Shown: positions 38,353 through 48,309 of the stretch, piece after piece
How positions within the stretch are numbered: position 1 is the first letter of the stretch
Layout: each line of letters begins with the position of its first letter
From: Pseudolactococcus raffinolactis NBRC 100932
Lineage (GTDB): Bacteria; Bacillota; Bacilli; Lactobacillales; Streptococcaceae
NCBI RefSeq assembly: GCF_001591765.1
Contig: NZ_BCVN01000002.1
Location: 62,001 to 126,000, forward strand
Direction of reading: 5' to 3'
DNA length: 64,000 nucleotides
The notes under the pieces: model-generated
Database searches by the model: none
Told to the model about the DNA's origin: nothing
The model's input: only the letters and a program-made list of their open reading frames with translations
Position numbers and translations under genes: made by a program

Positions 38353-39849
38353 ATGGATTATTGGATTGGCATTGACATGGGAACGACAGCAACGAAGGCT
38401 GTCTTATATACAGAATCAGGGACGATAGTAGCAACACAATCAATCATTTATACGCTTTATCGGGATCCGTCAGGAATGGCTGAAGAAGCACCAGAAGACA
38501 TTTTTGATGCGGTCGTGGGTACCATCCGTGCGGTTTCTGAGAAATTGACAGTTGCCGATAAACTGTGTGCCATTGGGTTTTCAGCTCAGCAACATTCTTT
38601 GATTGCTACAACCAGTGATTTCAAGCCCTTGACGCGCGTGATCACTTGGGCAGATACCCGTGCTAATGCCGCAGCAACCGCCTTACGAAATGCCGATCAG
38701 GGACATAATATCTTCATGAGAACTGGCACACCTATTCAACCCATGTCTCCTTTATCAAAATTACACTGGCTCAAGCACGACCAGCCAGATCTCTTTCAAG
38801 CGGCAGATCATTTTATGGACATCAAGACTTATGTCTTTCATCGCTTGTTTGGTGTCTACAAGCTTGATCTGTCGCTTGCTAGCGCAACCGGCCTCTATCA
38901 TTTAGAAAAGCAACAGTGGGATCAAGATATTTTGGACTTGCTAGGGTTATCGCTGGATCAGCTGCCAGAGATCGTCTCGCCTTATGCCTTTGAATTGGGC
39001 TTATCCTTAGCTGATGCTCAGATGATGCACATCCCACCAGAAACGCCATTTGTCTGGGGTGCAGCTGATGGTCCTATGTCCAATCTCGGCGTGGCTGCCA
39101 TTCAACCCGGCATTGCGGCCTTGACCATTGGCACATCAGGCGCTATTCGTGTCATGACCAATCGACCCATTGTTGACGAAAAGATGAGGACCTTTACCTA
39201 TGCCCTAGATGAAACCCATTGGGTTGTTGGCGGTGCGACAAATTCGGGTGCATCGGTGCTGGCTTGGTTGAAAGAAAAGATCTTTGACGATCGAATTACT
39301 TTGGATACCATGACACAAATGGCGGCAAGCATCTCAGCGGGGAGCGGAGGCTTGATTTTTCATCCCTACCTAGGTGGTGAACGCGCACCGATTTGGGACG
39401 CGACGGCAAGGGGCTCTTTTTTCGGCCTAGGCTATGAACACGGTCAGGCAGAAATGACCCGCGCCGTTTTAGAGGGCATCAGCTATAATATACATGCGAT
39501 TGCAGTTGCACTTGAAGAAGTCGTCGGTGAACTCAAACATATTCAAGCGACGGGTGGTTTTACCAACTCTGAAATCTGGCTACAAATTTTGGCTGATATT
39601 TTTGACATGCCGATTCATATCCCAGATAGTCAAGAAGCTGGCTGTTTAGCTGCCGTAATTCTATCGCAAAAAGCGCTGGGGGTCATGGCAAGTTTTGATG
39701 AGGTGACTCAACTTGTGACGACGCGAGCAGTCTACACCCCTTTAACAGAGCATTTATCTACTTACCGTGAACTAGAAGCACTCTATACTGACTTACTCAC
39801 GCATTATCAAACGACTTATGGTAAACTCTCAGAATTTAAAAGAAGGTAA
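38353..39849 (+). CDS. gntK: Gluconate kinase, FGGY family
   Basis: This 498-residue sugar kinase has two actin-like domains. The N-terminal phosphate loop is WIGIDMGTTATKAVL, followed by FSAQQHS and TWADTRA. The middle has ATGLYH, GAADGP, and the FGGY signature region IGTSGAIRV; the C-terminal part has GGFTNSEIWLQILADI. The combination MGTTATKAV and SPLSKLHW(L) fits gluconokinase better than xylulokinase or glycerol kinase. It would make 6-phosphogluconate, which feeds the pentose phosphate pathway; transketolase is the next gene. Confidence 0.8.
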   Translation: MDYWIGIDMGTTATKAVLYTESGTIVATQSIIYTLYRDPSGMAEEAPEDIFDAVVGTIRAVSEKLTVADKLCAIGFSAQQHSLIATTSDFKPLTRVITWADTRANAAATALRNADQGHNIFMRTGTPIQPMSPLSKLHWLKHDQPDLFQAADHFMDIKTYVFHRLFGVYKLDLSLASATGLYHLEKQQWDQDILDLLGLSLDQLPEIVSPYAFELGLSLADAQMMHIPPETPFVWGAADGPMSNLGVAAIQPGIAALTIGTSGAIRVMTNRPIVDEKMRTFTYALDETHWVVGGATNSGASVLAWLKEKIFDDRITLDTMTQMAASISAGSGGLIFHPYLGGERAPIWDATARGSFFGLGYEHGQAEMTRAVLEGISYNIHAIAVALEEVVGELKHIQATGGFTNSEIWLQILADIFDMPIHIPDSQEAGCLAAVILSQKALGVMASFDEVTQLVTTRAVYTPLTEHLSTYRELEALYTDLLTHYQTTYGKLSEFKRR

Positions 39850-39886
39850 ATTTAAAACCTTGTTCGGAAAATTCTGTAAAAAAATA

Positions 39887-39895
39887 TGGTATAAT
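39887..39895 (+). promoter_or_regulatory. Extended -10 promoter of tkt
   Basis: TGG-TATAAT (TATAAT at 39890-39895) lies about 35 bases before the tkt start. Confidence 0.65.
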
Positions 39896-39930
39896 TTTAT
39901 TAACTTGAAAAAATGAAAGGCTATCCCAAC

Positions 39931-41922
39931 ATGACTTTTGACAACACTGATCAACTCGCGGTCAATACGATTCGCACTTTGTCTATCGATGCCATCCAGA
40001 AGGCAAATTCAGGTCATCCTGGACTTCCGATGGGTGCTGCACCTATGGCTTACGTCCTTTGGAGTAAGTTTCTAAATGTCAATCCGTTGACGCACCGTGA
40101 TTGGTCAAACCGTGACCGTTTTGTCCTCTCTGCAGGTCATGGTTCTGCCATGCTTTACTCGCTTTTGCACTTGGCAGGCTATGATGTGACGATTGACGAC
40201 CTCAAAAACTTCCGTCAATGGCAAAGTAAGACACCAGGTCATCCAGAAGTGGATTGGACAGATGGTGTTGAAGCAACGACTGGGCCGCTAGGTCAAGGGA
40301 TTGCTAACGCTGTTGGTCTTGCGATGGCTGAAGCACATTTGGCTGCGACTTACAACCGTCCTGGCTACGAAATCGTTGACCACTATACCTATGCGCTCAA
40401 TGGTGATGGCGATTTGATGGAAGGTGTTTCGCAAGAAGCCGCATCTCTCGCAGCTCAGCTCAAATTAGGTAAACTTGTTTTGCTATACGATAGCAATGAC
40501 ATTTCATTGGATGGCCCAACTTCAAAATCATTCCCAGACGATATTAAAATGCGTTTCGAGTCATATGGCTGGCAACATATTTTGGTCAAAGATGGCAATG
40601 ATTTAGAAGAAATTGAAGCAGCCATTACACGTGCCAAAGCTGAAACTGATAAACCAACGATTATTGAAGTTAAAACAGTCATTGGATTTGGTGCTGAAAA
40701 ACAAGGGACTTCGGGTGTCCATGGTGCGCCATTAGGCCCTGATGGTGTCGCTTTTGCTAAGAAAAACTATGGTTGGGAGTACCCTGACTTTACAGTCCCT
40801 GCAGAAGTGAATCAACGTTTCCTTGAAACGCTTCGTGCGCGTGGCGAAAGCCTTGAGCAAGTTTGGCGCGAAACTTTTGATGCCTATGCCAAAGACTATC
40901 CAGAGTTGGCCAAACAATATGCGGATGCTTTCAGCAATGTCACACCTGAGCTTGACTTACCTAAGTATGAGCTTGGTACATCAGCTGCTAGCCGTGTGAC
41001 GTCACAAGAAACGATTCAAAAATTATCAGCACAAATGCCAAACCTTTGGGGTGGATCAGCTGACCTTTCTGCCTCAAATAATACCATGGTCAAAGTCGAA
41101 AGTGATTTTGAAGTAGGAAATTATGCTGGTCGCAACATCTGGTTTGGTGTGCGTGAATTTGCTATGGCAGCAGCCATGAACGGTATTGCCCTTCATGGTG
41201 GGACACGTGTTTATGGCGGGACATTCTTTGTCTTCTCAAACTATCTATTGCCAGCTGTTCGGATGGCTGCCTTGCAAGATATCCCTACTGTTTACGTCTT
41301 GACACATGATTCAATCGCTGTCGGTGAAGATGGCCCAACGCATGAACCAGTTGAACAATTAGCAAGTGTCCGTTCAATGCCAAACCTTAACGTCATTCGT
41401 CCTGCGGATGGTAATGAAGTGATTGCAGCATGGCGTCGTGCAGTAACTGAAACGAAACGCCCAACGGCTTTGATTTTGACACGTCAAAACTTGCCAGTTT
41501 TACCAGGTACAGCTGAGCTGGCTGAAGCAGGTGTTAACTTTGGTGCTTATATCATTTCACCTGAGCAAAAAGATGCTGATCTTGATGGGATCATCATTGC
41601 GACAGGTAGTGAAGTGAAACTTGCCATTGATACACAAGCTGAGCTTGCTAACGACGGGACGAATGTACGTGTAGTCTCAATGCCTGCTCAAAATATCTTT
41701 GATGAACAATCAGCTGCTTACAAAGAAGAAATTTTACCACTTGCCGTGACGAAACGCATGGTCATTGAAGCGGGTACGAGCTTCGGTTGGGGTAAATATA
41801 TCGGTCTAACTGGTAAAACATTAACCATTGATACTTGGGGCGCTTCAGCACCAGGCGATAAAGTCTTCCAAGAATATGGCTTTACAGTTGAAAATGCTGT
41901 GAACATTTACCGTAGTCTGTGA
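39931..41922 (+). CDS. tkt: Transketolase
   Basis: This 663-residue thiamine-diphosphate enzyme of the pentose phosphate pathway shows the usual blocks: [40 protein letters not shown], the ThDP motif [15 protein letters not shown] with the later NDISLDGPT, and the C-terminal TH(D)[17 protein letters not shown]. The ATG at 39931 was preferred to 39913 because AAAGG lies upstream at usable distance and the N-terminus then matches lactococcal transketolase. Confidence 0.95.
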   Translation: MTFDNTDQLAVNTIRTLSIDAIQKANSGHPGLPMGAAPMAYVLWSKFLNVNPLTHRDWSNRDRFVLSAGHGSAMLYSLLHLAGYDVTIDDLKNFRQWQSKTPGHPEVDWTDGVEATTGPLGQGIANAVGLAMAEAHLAATYNRPGYEIVDHYTYALNGDGDLMEGVSQEAASLAAQLKLGKLVLLYDSNDISLDGPTSKSFPDDIKMRFESYGWQHILVKDGNDLEEIEAAITRAKAETDKPTIIEVKTVIGFGAEKQGTSGVHGAPLGPDGVAFAKKNYGWEYPDFTVPAEVNQRFLETLRARGESLEQVWRETFDAYAKDYPELAKQYADAFSNVTPELDLPKYELGTSAASRVTSQETIQKLSAQMPNLWGGSADLSASNNTMVKVESDFEVGNYAGRNIWFGVREFAMAAAMNGIALHGGTRVYGGTFFVFSNYLLPAVRMAALQDIPTVYVLTHDSIAVGEDGPTHEPVEQLASVRSMPNLNVIRPADGNEVIAAWRRAVTETKRPTALILTRQNLPVLPGTAELAEAGVNFGAYIISPEQKDADLDGIIIATGSEVKLAIDTQAELANDGTNVRVVSMPAQNIFDEQSAAYKEEILPLAVTKRMVIEAGTSFGWGKYIGLTGKTLTIDTWGASAPGDKVFQEYGFTVENAVNIYRSL

Positions 41923-41954
41923 GCCGATTGTTAATTCCCAAATAAACTTTAAAA

Positions 41955-42009
41955 GAATAGGCTATGACCGATTTTCGATGTTAATCGTAATCGATCATAG
42001 TCTATTTTT
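41955..42009 (+). terminator. Terminator after tkt
   Basis: A long imperfect hairpin, AATAGGCTATGACCGATT with AATCGATCATAGTCTATT, ends in TTTT. Its sequence resembles the pta terminator at 28088. Confidence 0.75.
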
Positions 42010-42106
42010 AGTATAATTTTTTAAAAATTGCTTAGCTGATGTCTTTTGTCCCAGTCTCTTCTTTGATATCCGAAAATACAATATTTTTGTTATTTAAAGC
42101 TATTAT

Positions 42107-42156
42107 TTGTTAAAACGTCGAAAGTAGTTTATAATAATCTAGCGGAACCGCTTACG
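42107..42156 (+). promoter_or_regulatory. APC permease promoter with cre-like site
   Basis: TTGTTA (42107-42112) and TATAAT (42130-42135) are 17 bases apart. CGGAACCGCTTACG (42143-42156) resembles a cre at the start site. Confidence 0.6.
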
Positions 42157-42188
42157 AAAAATCTGCAGGCGGCGAAAATAGGAGACAA

Positions 42189-43547
42189 ATGAAACAAGAA
42201 AAAACACGCAAATTTGGCCTTTTGATGTCAATTGCGATGATTATTGGAATTGTCATCGGCTCAGGAATTTTCTTCAAGGCTGATGACATTCTCATGCAAA
42301 CCAATGGTAATGTGATGATGGGCTGTCTGGTGCTCTTACTGGGTGCACTTGGGATTATATTTGGTGGGATTACCATTTCAGAGTGGGCCAAGTTGACAGA
42401 TGATGCAGGTGGCTTGATTTCTTATGCTGAAAAAGCATTTGGTAGATTGTTTGCCTTTTTATTGGGCTGGTTCCAAACGACTGTTTATTTTCCAGCTTTA
42501 GTTGCTATTGTTGCTTTTGTAGCGGCTAATTATACCTTAGCACTCTTCCCTCAGTTTGGGAGTGCTAAATTTGGCATTTGGCTCATGACTCTGGTCTATT
42601 TGGTTGCTATATATATCATGAATCTTTGGTCAAGTCGATTATCAGAGATTTTCCAGACGTCGGCTATGTTTATCAAGCTCATTCCCTTACTTTTGATTGC
42701 GATTTGTGGCTTGATTTTTGGAGATCCTCAGGCGATTTCATCACACGCCATCACTTTACCAGTGGTCTTATCCTCCACAGGTGCGATAGTCGCTGTTGCC
42801 TTTTCTTATGATGGCTGGACCGTTGCCCCATCTATTGGACATGAAATCAAAAATTCCAAACGAAATTTACCATTAGCATTGATCATCAGTCCACTTATCA
42901 TCTTAGCAGTCTATGTCAGTTATTTTGTTGGCATTTCCCTGATGATCGGGCCTGCAGAAATCATGAAAATGGGTGACTTAGCTTTTTCTGCTGCGGCTGA
43001 GCGTTTGTTTGGACCGGTGGGGCAGAAGCTCATGTTGGTTGCGGTGATTATCTCTGTTTTGGGTACGCTAAATGGGTTGGTCGTCGCAAACATTCGTGCA
43101 CCTTACTTCTTGGCATTACGTCAGGAGCTACCCTATAGTCATAAAATTGGCGTCTTGCATGCCAGATACAACCTCTCGATTTTATCAGCACTGCTGAGCT
43201 TTGTCATGACGCTGATCTGGTTGGGGATTCATTATTTGTCAATCACGGTGCCAAGTATCAGCCGCTTTGGGATTGATATTTCATCGATTCCGATTGTCAT
43301 CATGTACCTCTTTTATACAGGTTTGTATGTTGGCGTTATGATCCGCACAGCAAAAGGCTTGATCCAAAGTAAGCTCCTCGGCTATGTTTGCCCGATACTT
43401 GCGATCCTAGGAGCTTTCATGATCTTATACGGCGGCTTGACCGCTGCCAATGGCGTTATCTATTTAATCGTCTCAGGATTGATATTAGTTAGTGGATTAG
43501 CACTCTATCAATTTGTCGTTTGCAAGAAACCTAAAAATAGTGTATGA
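42189..43547 (+). CDS. APC-superfamily amino acid permease
   Basis: This 452-residue membrane protein has about 12 hydrophobic segments. TM1 carries the GSGIFF substrate-backbone motif (MIIGIVIGSGIFFKADDIL), and the first cytoplasmic loop follows at about 60-85 with ISEWAKLTDDAGG. A TM6-like segment reads AFSYDGWTVAPSIGHEIKN, as in LAT/SteT-type exchangers. Substrate is not evident; serine/threonine or aromatic exchange as in SteT is plausible. GGAGA precedes the ATG. Its 3' end contains the promoter of the asd RNA. Confidence 0.82.
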   Translation: MKQEKTRKFGLLMSIAMIIGIVIGSGIFFKADDILMQTNGNVMMGCLVLLLGALGIIFGGITISEWAKLTDDAGGLISYAEKAFGRLFAFLLGWFQTTVYFPALVAIVAFVAANYTLALFPQFGSAKFGIWLMTLVYLVAIYIMNLWSSRLSEIFQTSAMFIKLIPLLLIAICGLIFGDPQAISSHAITLPVVLSSTGAIVAVAFSYDGWTVAPSIGHEIKNSKRNLPLALIISPLIILAVYVSYFVGISLMIGPAEIMKMGDLAFSAAAERLFGPVGQKLMLVAVIISVLGTLNGLVVANIRAPYFLALRQELPYSHKIGVLHARYNLSILSALLSFVMTLIWLGIHYLSITVPSISRFGIDISSIPIVIMYLFYTGLYVGVMIRTAKGLIQSKLLGYVCPILAILGAFMILYGGLTAANGVIYLIVSGLILVSGLALYQFVVCKKPKNSV

Positions 43548-43548
43548 T
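43520..43548 (+). promoter_or_regulatory. Promoter of the asd leader RNA
   Basis: TTGCAA (43520-43525) and TATGAT (43543-43548) are 17 bases apart, embedded in the final codons of the permease gene. Confidence 0.65.
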
Positions 43549-43554
43549 AGATTT

Positions 43555-43728
43555 ATGCGATGAGTCGATTTGGAACGCAAGTTCCTTATTTACGCTGAGA
43601 GATTCGGGGCTTAGCCCGTCAAGGATTGATGGAATCTTGTCAAGAAATGTGAACTTTTTGGCACAGCTATTTTTAAAATGGTTGCTCTGGGGATCCCCTT
43701 TGTCTATGACAGAGGGGATTTTTTTAAT
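43555..43728 (+). ncRNA. asd-motif RNA
   Basis: A structured stretch just upstream of asd contains the stems GGAAC/GTTCC with a GCAA loop (about 43573-43586), CGGGGCT/AGCCCG (about 43607-43621) and CAAG..CTTG (about 43622-43642). It ends with a terminator (43692-43728; stem ATCCCC...GGGGAT then seven T). Position and hairpins fit the asd RNA motif, a conserved lactic-acid-bacterial RNA of unsettled function. A promoter precedes it, and asd appears to have another promoter beyond its terminator. Confidence 0.65.
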
Positions 43729-43732
43729 CACA
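43692..43732 (+). terminator. Terminator ending the asd RNA
   Basis: ATCCCCTTTGTC pairs with GACAGAGGGGAT around TAT (about 43697-43724), followed by TTTTTTT. Confidence 0.85.
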
Positions 43733-43738
43733 AAGGAC

Positions 43739-43767
43739 TTTCATTTTGTTTCAAAACGTGATAGAAT
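43739..43767 (+). promoter_or_regulatory. Putative separate asd promoter
   Basis: TTTCAT (43739-43744) and TAGAAT (43762-43767) are 17 bases apart, between the asd RNA terminator and the asd ATG. Confidence 0.5.
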
Positions 43768-43811
43768 AGGACTATTAAAATTTTTTAGAAAATTCAAACG
43801 AGGATACCCAC

Positions 43812-44894
43812 ATGTCAAAAGAATACGTTGTTGCAGTTGTCGGCGCCACTGGTGCTGTAGGTAGTTGCATGATTGAAATGCTTGAATCATCAACGCTCCC
43901 AATCAAACAAGTGCGCTTGTTTGCGACCATTCGCTCAGCAGGCAAAGTCTTGACTTTCAAAGGCCAAGACATCACCGTTGAAGAAACAACAGAAAACTCA
44001 TTTGAAGGGATTGACATTGCCCTCTTTTCAGCAGGCGGTGGGGTCTCAGCCAAGTTTGCCCCGTATGCCGTCAAAGCAGGTGCTGTCGTTGTTGATAATA
44101 CCTCAAACTTCCGTATGAATCCAGACGTGCCACTTGTTGTGCCAGAAGTGAATGCCCATGCGCTAGACGCGCATAATGGGATCATCGCTTGTCCAAACTG
44201 CTCTACGATTCAAATGATGGTAGCACTCGAGCCGATTCGCCAACAGTTTGGTTTGGAACGCATCATCGTGTCAACTTATCAAGCAGTATCAGGAGCTGGT
44301 GCTAAAGCCATTGCTGAAACAGAACGTGAAATCAAAGAAGTGGTCAATGATCAGGTTGATCCTAAAGACGTTAAGGCAGACATCTTACCTGCAGGTGGCG
44401 ATAAAAAACACTATCCAATTGCTTTTAACGCCTTACCACAAATTGATGTTTTCACTGACAATGACTACACTTATGAAGAAATGAAAATGACCAACGAAAC
44501 CAAGAAAATCATGGAAGATGATAGCATTGCCGTTTCAGCAACCTGTGTCCGGATTCCAGTGATTTTGGCACACTCAGAGTCAGTTTACATCGAAACCAAA
44601 GAAGTGGCACCGATTGACCAAGTGAAAGCTGCGATTTCAGCCTTCCCAGGTGCAGTTTTGGAAGATGATCCAAGCCAACAAATTTACCCGCAAGCAGTTA
44701 ATGCTGCTGGGCATCGTGAAACCTTTGTCGGTCGTATTCGTAAAGACTTGGATGCAGAAAAAGGGATTCACATGTGGGTCGTTTCAGACAACTTGCTCAA
44801 AGGAGCAGCCTGGAACTCAGTTCAAATCGCAGAAACTTTGCATGAACGGGGTTTAGTCCGCGCAACAGAAGACTTGAAATTCGAGATGAAATAA
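43812..44894 (+). CDS. asd: Aspartate-semialdehyde dehydrogenase
   Basis: This 360-residue NADPH enzyme reduces aspartyl phosphate to aspartate semialdehyde, the branch point to lysine/diaminopimelate and threonine/methionine. The nucleotide motif [14 protein letters not shown] is near 8-21. The active-site Cys lies in [11 protein letters not shown], and the substrate-binding block is [23 protein letters not shown] site precedes the ATG. dapA, the next step toward diaminopimelate, follows behind a lysine riboswitch. Confidence 0.95.
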   Translation: MSKEYVVAVVGATGAVGSCMIEMLESSTLPIKQVRLFATIRSAGKVLTFKGQDITVEETTENSFEGIDIALFSAGGGVSAKFAPYAVKAGAVVVDNTSNFRMNPDVPLVVPEVNAHALDAHNGIIACPNCSTIQMMVALEPIRQQFGLERIIVSTYQAVSGAGAKAIAETEREIKEVVNDQVDPKDVKADILPAGGDKKHYPIAFNALPQIDVFTDNDYTYEEMKMTNETKKIMEDDSIAVSATCVRIPVILAHSESVYIETKEVAPIDQVKAAISAFPGAVLEDDPSQQIYPQAVNAAGHRETFVGRIRKDLDAEKGIHMWVVSDNLLKGAAWNSVQIAETLHERGLVRATEDLKFEMK

Positions 44895-44920
44895 TCGTCA
44901 GTCAGTCTTTTACAAAACAC

Positions 44921-44950
44921 TTTACAAGCTTTAAAACAATATGTTACAAT
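44921..44950 (+). promoter_or_regulatory. Promoter of the lysine riboswitch-dapA unit
   Basis: TTTACA (44921-44926) and an extended -10 TGT-TACAAT (44945-44950) are 18 bases apart. Confidence 0.7.
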
Positions 44951-44957
44951 ATAAACT

Positions 44958-45180
44958 ATATTAGAGGTTGCAAATACGAAGAATGATAATCGAGTGGTGG
45001 ACACGATGACATTATCAGGCGGCGTAGATGCCGAAAGTCACATTTCACCACAGAAATTTGACTTGGGGCGTTGGGTTAAATCCCGCGAACTGTCTCTTGT
45101 CTTTTGACGAGAGGTGAGCTAATCAAATGACAATTTGACTAACTTGACAGCCTTTAATTTTTAAATGAAGGCTGTTTTTA
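44958..45180 (+). ncRNA. Lysine riboswitch (L box) controlling dapA
   Basis: The leader carries lysine-riboswitch landmarks in order: AGAGGTTGC (44963), GAAGAATGATAA, the GGCGGCGTAGATGCCGAAAG hairpin (about 45019-45038), CTTGGGGCG and the GGGTTAAATCCC hairpin (45072-45083). It ends with a terminator (ACAGCCTT/AAGGCTGT, 45147-45175, then TTTTT). Lysine binding should promote termination, so dapA is shut off when lysine is plentiful. Confidence 0.85.
45147..45180 (+). terminator. Riboswitch-controlled terminator before dapA
   Basis: The stem ACAGCCTT / AAGGCTGT with an AT-rich loop is followed by five T. Confidence 0.85.
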
Positions 45181-45262
45181 TATCCTCTAAAATCTTGTTA
45201 ACTGCCACAACCTTCTTAACTTATCCTTGAGATGCCTGCCTACCCGAAAGAAAAGAGTGCTT

Positions 45263-46144
45263 ATGTCATTAGAACAACTGAGAAATGCCCAAATTATCAC
45301 AGCCCTAGTCACACCATTTAAAACAAATGGCGACATTAACTTTGAAGCACTGCCTAAATTAATCGAGCATTTACTAGCCCACCACACACAAGGCTTAGTA
45401 TTGGCTGGCACGACAGGCGAGTCCCCGACTTTGACCCATGATGAAGAGTTAGAGCTTTTCAGAGTGGTGCAAGAAATTGTGGCAGGGCGCGTTCCACTAA
45501 TCGCTGGCATCGGAACTAATGACACACGTGACTCAGTGATCTTCACACAAGAAGTTGCTGCTTTTGGTGGATTTGCAGCCGGCCTTGCCGTTGTCCCTTA
45601 CTACAACAAACCAAGTCAAGAAGGCCTTTTCCAACACTTTACAGCCATTGCTGATGCCTCAGACTTACCGATCGTGCTCTACAACGTGCCAGGTCGTACT
45701 GTCGCACAATTGACACCTGAAACAAGTCTACGTTTGGCGCAACATCCCAACATCATCGCCATCAAAGAGTGTACAGGCGTTGAAAACTTGACCTATCTGA
45801 TCGAACAGGCGCCCGATGATTTTCTAGTCTATACGGGTGAAGATGGGCATGCATTTCACGCCAAAGCTCTAGGCGCACATGGTGTCATTTCAGTCGCAGC
45901 CCATACCAATGGTGATGACTTTTATGAAATGTTTGAACAGCTAGACAAGGGAAATATCAAAGCCGCAGCAAGTATACAACGTCAACTCTTACCTAAAATT
46001 GATGCCTTGTTTTCACTACCAAGCCCTGCGCCAGTCAAAGCTGTCCTTAATCATCAAGGATTTGAAGTTGGACCATTACGTTTGCCACTCGTGGCAGCAA
46101 CGGCAGAAGAAGCCAAGACCATTATTCAAGTGATTGAAAATTAG
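45263..46144 (+). CDS. dapA: 4-hydroxy-tetrahydrodipicolinate synthase
   Basis: This 293-residue (beta/alpha)8 lyase condenses pyruvate with aspartate semialdehyde. The family TTGESPTL motif (about 45-52), the catalytic Tyr region [19 protein letters not shown] and the Schiff-base Lys in IIAIKECTG are all visible. The start at 45263 ([10 protein letters not shown]) removes 12 open codons with no family likeness. Expression is under the upstream lysine riboswitch. Confidence 0.95.
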   Translation: MSLEQLRNAQIITALVTPFKTNGDINFEALPKLIEHLLAHHTQGLVLAGTTGESPTLTHDEELELFRVVQEIVAGRVPLIAGIGTNDTRDSVIFTQEVAAFGGFAAGLAVVPYYNKPSQEGLFQHFTAIADASDLPIVLYNVPGRTVAQLTPETSLRLAQHPNIIAIKECTGVENLTYLIEQAPDDFLVYTGEDGHAFHAKALGAHGVISVAAHTNGDDFYEMFEQLDKGNIKAAASIQRQLLPKIDALFSLPSPAPVKAVLNHQGFEVGPLRLPLVAATAEEAKTIIQVIEN

Positions 46145-46223
46145 AAATGAAGGTTAGCTGTTTAACTTTAAAGACAGTGTCATGAATTGAAAACGAACAT
46201 TTGATATAAACCCAAATAAATGG

Positions 46224-46242
46224 TACACTTATAGTAAGTGTA
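46224..46242. repeat. Palindrome upstream of rnjB
   Basis: TACACTTA-TAG-TAAGTGTA (46224-46242) is a perfect 8-bp inverted repeat overlapping a possible -10 (TGG-TACACT). It may be an operator, or a 5' hairpin of the rnjB message. Nothing else is seen in the 177 bases between dapA and rnjB. Confidence 0.45.
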
Positions 46243-46321
46243 ACTGTACAAGATAAGTCGGAGCAGCACTGTTTCGACTTTTGATTTGCAAAAATATCAA
46301 TTATTGGAGAAAAAATTAAGT

Positions 46322-48040
46322 ATGAGTAATATAAAAATAGCCGCGCTAGGTGGCGTGCGCGAGTTTGGTAAAAATATGTATGTCATTGAAGTTGACGATG
46401 TCATTTTTGTTTTAGATGCAGGGTTAAAATACCCAGAAACTGAGATGTTAGGGGTGGATTTTGTCATTCCTGATTTAAGTTATTTGGTGGAAAATGCCGA
46501 TCGTGTGGCGGGTGTTTTTGTGACACATGGTCACCCAGATTCGATTGGCGCTGTACCATACCTCGTGTCTGAAGTCCCTGTCCCTGTTTTTGGTAGTCAA
46601 TTAACGATTGAACTCGCTAAAATTGGCGTGAAAAACTTTGATGGCAGCAAGAAATTTGATGATTTCCATGTGGTGGATGAATCTACTGAAATCGAATTTG
46701 GCACGGCTGTCATTTCATTCTTTGCAACGACCCATACCATTCCTGAAAGCTTGGGCATTGTAGTCGGTACACAAGATGGCAATATCGTCTACACAGGTGA
46801 TTTCAAATTCGATCCTGCCGTTGGCGAAGGTTATAAAACAAATATCGGTCGTCTGGCTGAGATTGGTTCTCAAGGCGTTTTGGCATTGCTCAGTGAATCT
46901 GCCAATGCTTTGACTAATCTCCAACCCGCCAGTGAATCAGAAATCGCTGATAAAATTTTTGATACCATTGCTGACTGGGAAGGCCGTGTCATCATCGCCT
47001 CTGTTGCAGGTAACTTAGCACGGATTCAACAAGTGATTGACAGTGCCATTAAGGTTGGACGTCACATTGCTTTCACTGGTCATGACATGGATAGAATTGT
47101 CAAAACAGCTAGCGATTTAGGCAAATTGCGCATCGAAGATGAGCAAATGATTATCAATCCAAAAGACATCAACAAGTACGAAGATCGTGAACTCTTGATT
47201 TTGGAAACTGGTCGGATGGGTGAGCCACTTAAAACCTTAGGAGACATGGCGACAGGACGTCACCGTGCCGTTAAAATCAAGGATGGCGACTTGGTCTACA
47301 CAGTGACTAGTCCAACGATTTCTTATGAAACGATGGTCGCTAAAACTGAAAATATCGTCTATCGCGCAGGTGGCATCATGAAGATGCTTTCAAGCGATTT
47401 GACGGTTTCAGGCCACGCTAATTCCCGTGATTTACAGTTCTTACTAGACATTCTTCAACCTAAAAACTTGATGCCCGTCCAAGGTGAGTACCGTGAATTA
47501 CAAGCGCACGCAGAGCGTGCCATGGAAGTGGGGATTTTACCAGAAAATATCTTCCTAGCAAAACGTGGGGAAGTTATCACTTTTGATGCCAATGGAAATC
47601 TTGAACCTAATGGTGTAATTGCTGCTGAAAACGTCATGATTGACGGGTCTGGCGTTGGTGACATTGGTAATATTGTTTTAAGAGATCGTAAAATTTTGAG
47701 TGAAGATGGTATCTTCATCGCTGTAATTACCATTTCTAAACATGAGAAAAAAATCATCAGTAAGACAAAAGTCCACACACGTGGTTTTGTCTACGTGAAG
47801 AACTCACGTAATTTGATGAAAGAGGCAGCCGTTAAAGTAGACGAAAAAGTCAAAACATACTTGGCTGGCGATAACTTTGATTGGGCTGAAATCAAGTCTG
47901 AAATTCGCGATGCCCTTGGTAAATTCTTATACGATCAAACCAAACGTCGCCCAGTTGTTTTACCAGTTGTCATGGAAGTCCGTCAAAATGATTTCCGCCA
48001 AAAACGTCATGGCAAAAACAAGAAAAAAGTTGAAAAATAA
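46322..48040 (+). CDS. rnjB: Ribonuclease J2 (metallo-beta-lactamase fold, degenerate active site)
   Basis: This 572-residue RNase J family protein has a metallo-beta-lactamase domain split by a beta-CASP domain and a C-terminal domain. The metal-binding motif HGHxDH reads HGHPDS (about 69-74), and the HxGHGS region reads SGHANS, as in J2 rather than J1 paralogues. TGDFKFDPAVG and LLSESANA are kept. J2 is known to partner J1 in mRNA decay and to have little activity itself. The start was set at 46322 (MSNIKIAALGG) to match the family; GGAG lies rather far upstream. Confidence 0.85.
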   Translation: MSNIKIAALGGVREFGKNMYVIEVDDVIFVLDAGLKYPETEMLGVDFVIPDLSYLVENADRVAGVFVTHGHPDSIGAVPYLVSEVPVPVFGSQLTIELAKIGVKNFDGSKKFDDFHVVDESTEIEFGTAVISFFATTHTIPESLGIVVGTQDGNIVYTGDFKFDPAVGEGYKTNIGRLAEIGSQGVLALLSESANALTNLQPASESEIADKIFDTIADWEGRVIIASVAGNLARIQQVIDSAIKVGRHIAFTGHDMDRIVKTASDLGKLRIEDEQMIINPKDINKYEDRELLILETGRMGEPLKTLGDMATGRHRAVKIKDGDLVYTVTSPTISYETMVAKTENIVYRAGGIMKMLSSDLTVSGHANSRDLQFLLDILQPKNLMPVQGEYRELQAHAERAMEVGILPENIFLAKRGEVITFDANGNLEPNGVIAAENVMIDGSGVGDIGNIVLRDRKILSEDGIFIAVITISKHEKKIISKTKVHTRGFVYVKNSRNLMKEAAVKVDEKVKTYLAGDNFDWAEIKSEIRDALGKFLYDQTKRRPVVLPVVMEVRQNDFRQKRHGKNKKKVEK

Positions 48041-48137
48041 GTAAAAGAGCAAGACGACGCGTGAGTCGATCTTGTTTTTGTTTTGTCGTGATAAAAACTA
48101 TCTGAGAAAAACTATAGCCAAAGTTTAAAAAATTTGA

Positions 48138-48143
48138 TATAAT
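48138..48143 (+). promoter_or_regulatory. Extended -10 promoter of the pyrR operon
   Basis: TGA-TATAAT (48138-48143) starts the attenuator-containing leader. Confidence 0.65.
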
Positions 48144-48149
48144 AATGAC

Positions 48150-48290
48150 AATCAGCAACAGAAGAGACCACCAACCCTTTTGGGGGTAGTGCTCTAGCCA
48201 ATAAACCTTTAAATCGTCCAGAGAGGCGGCAAGGCAAAATGACTGTTTTTTATCATTTCTCCCTGCCCATACTGGCAGGGATTTTTTGTT
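48150..48290 (+). ncRNA. PyrR-responsive attenuator before pyrR
   Basis: The leader contains the PyrR-binding hairpin with the loop sequence TCCAGAGAGG flanked by AAACCTTTAAA and GGCAAGG (48203-48234). A terminator follows: CCCTGCC/GGCAGGG (48261-48280) and a T-run. UMP-bound PyrR stabilises this loop, blocks the antiterminator and causes termination. Confidence 0.88.
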
Positions 48291-48309
48291 GAAAATAATA
48301 GGAGAGATT

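Noticed and set aside
43553-43700. TPP riboswitch upstream of asd
   Set aside because: A GCTGAGA string is present, but the rest of the thi-box (CCTGATCTGG..AGCG) is absent; the asd RNA motif fits position and hairpins better.
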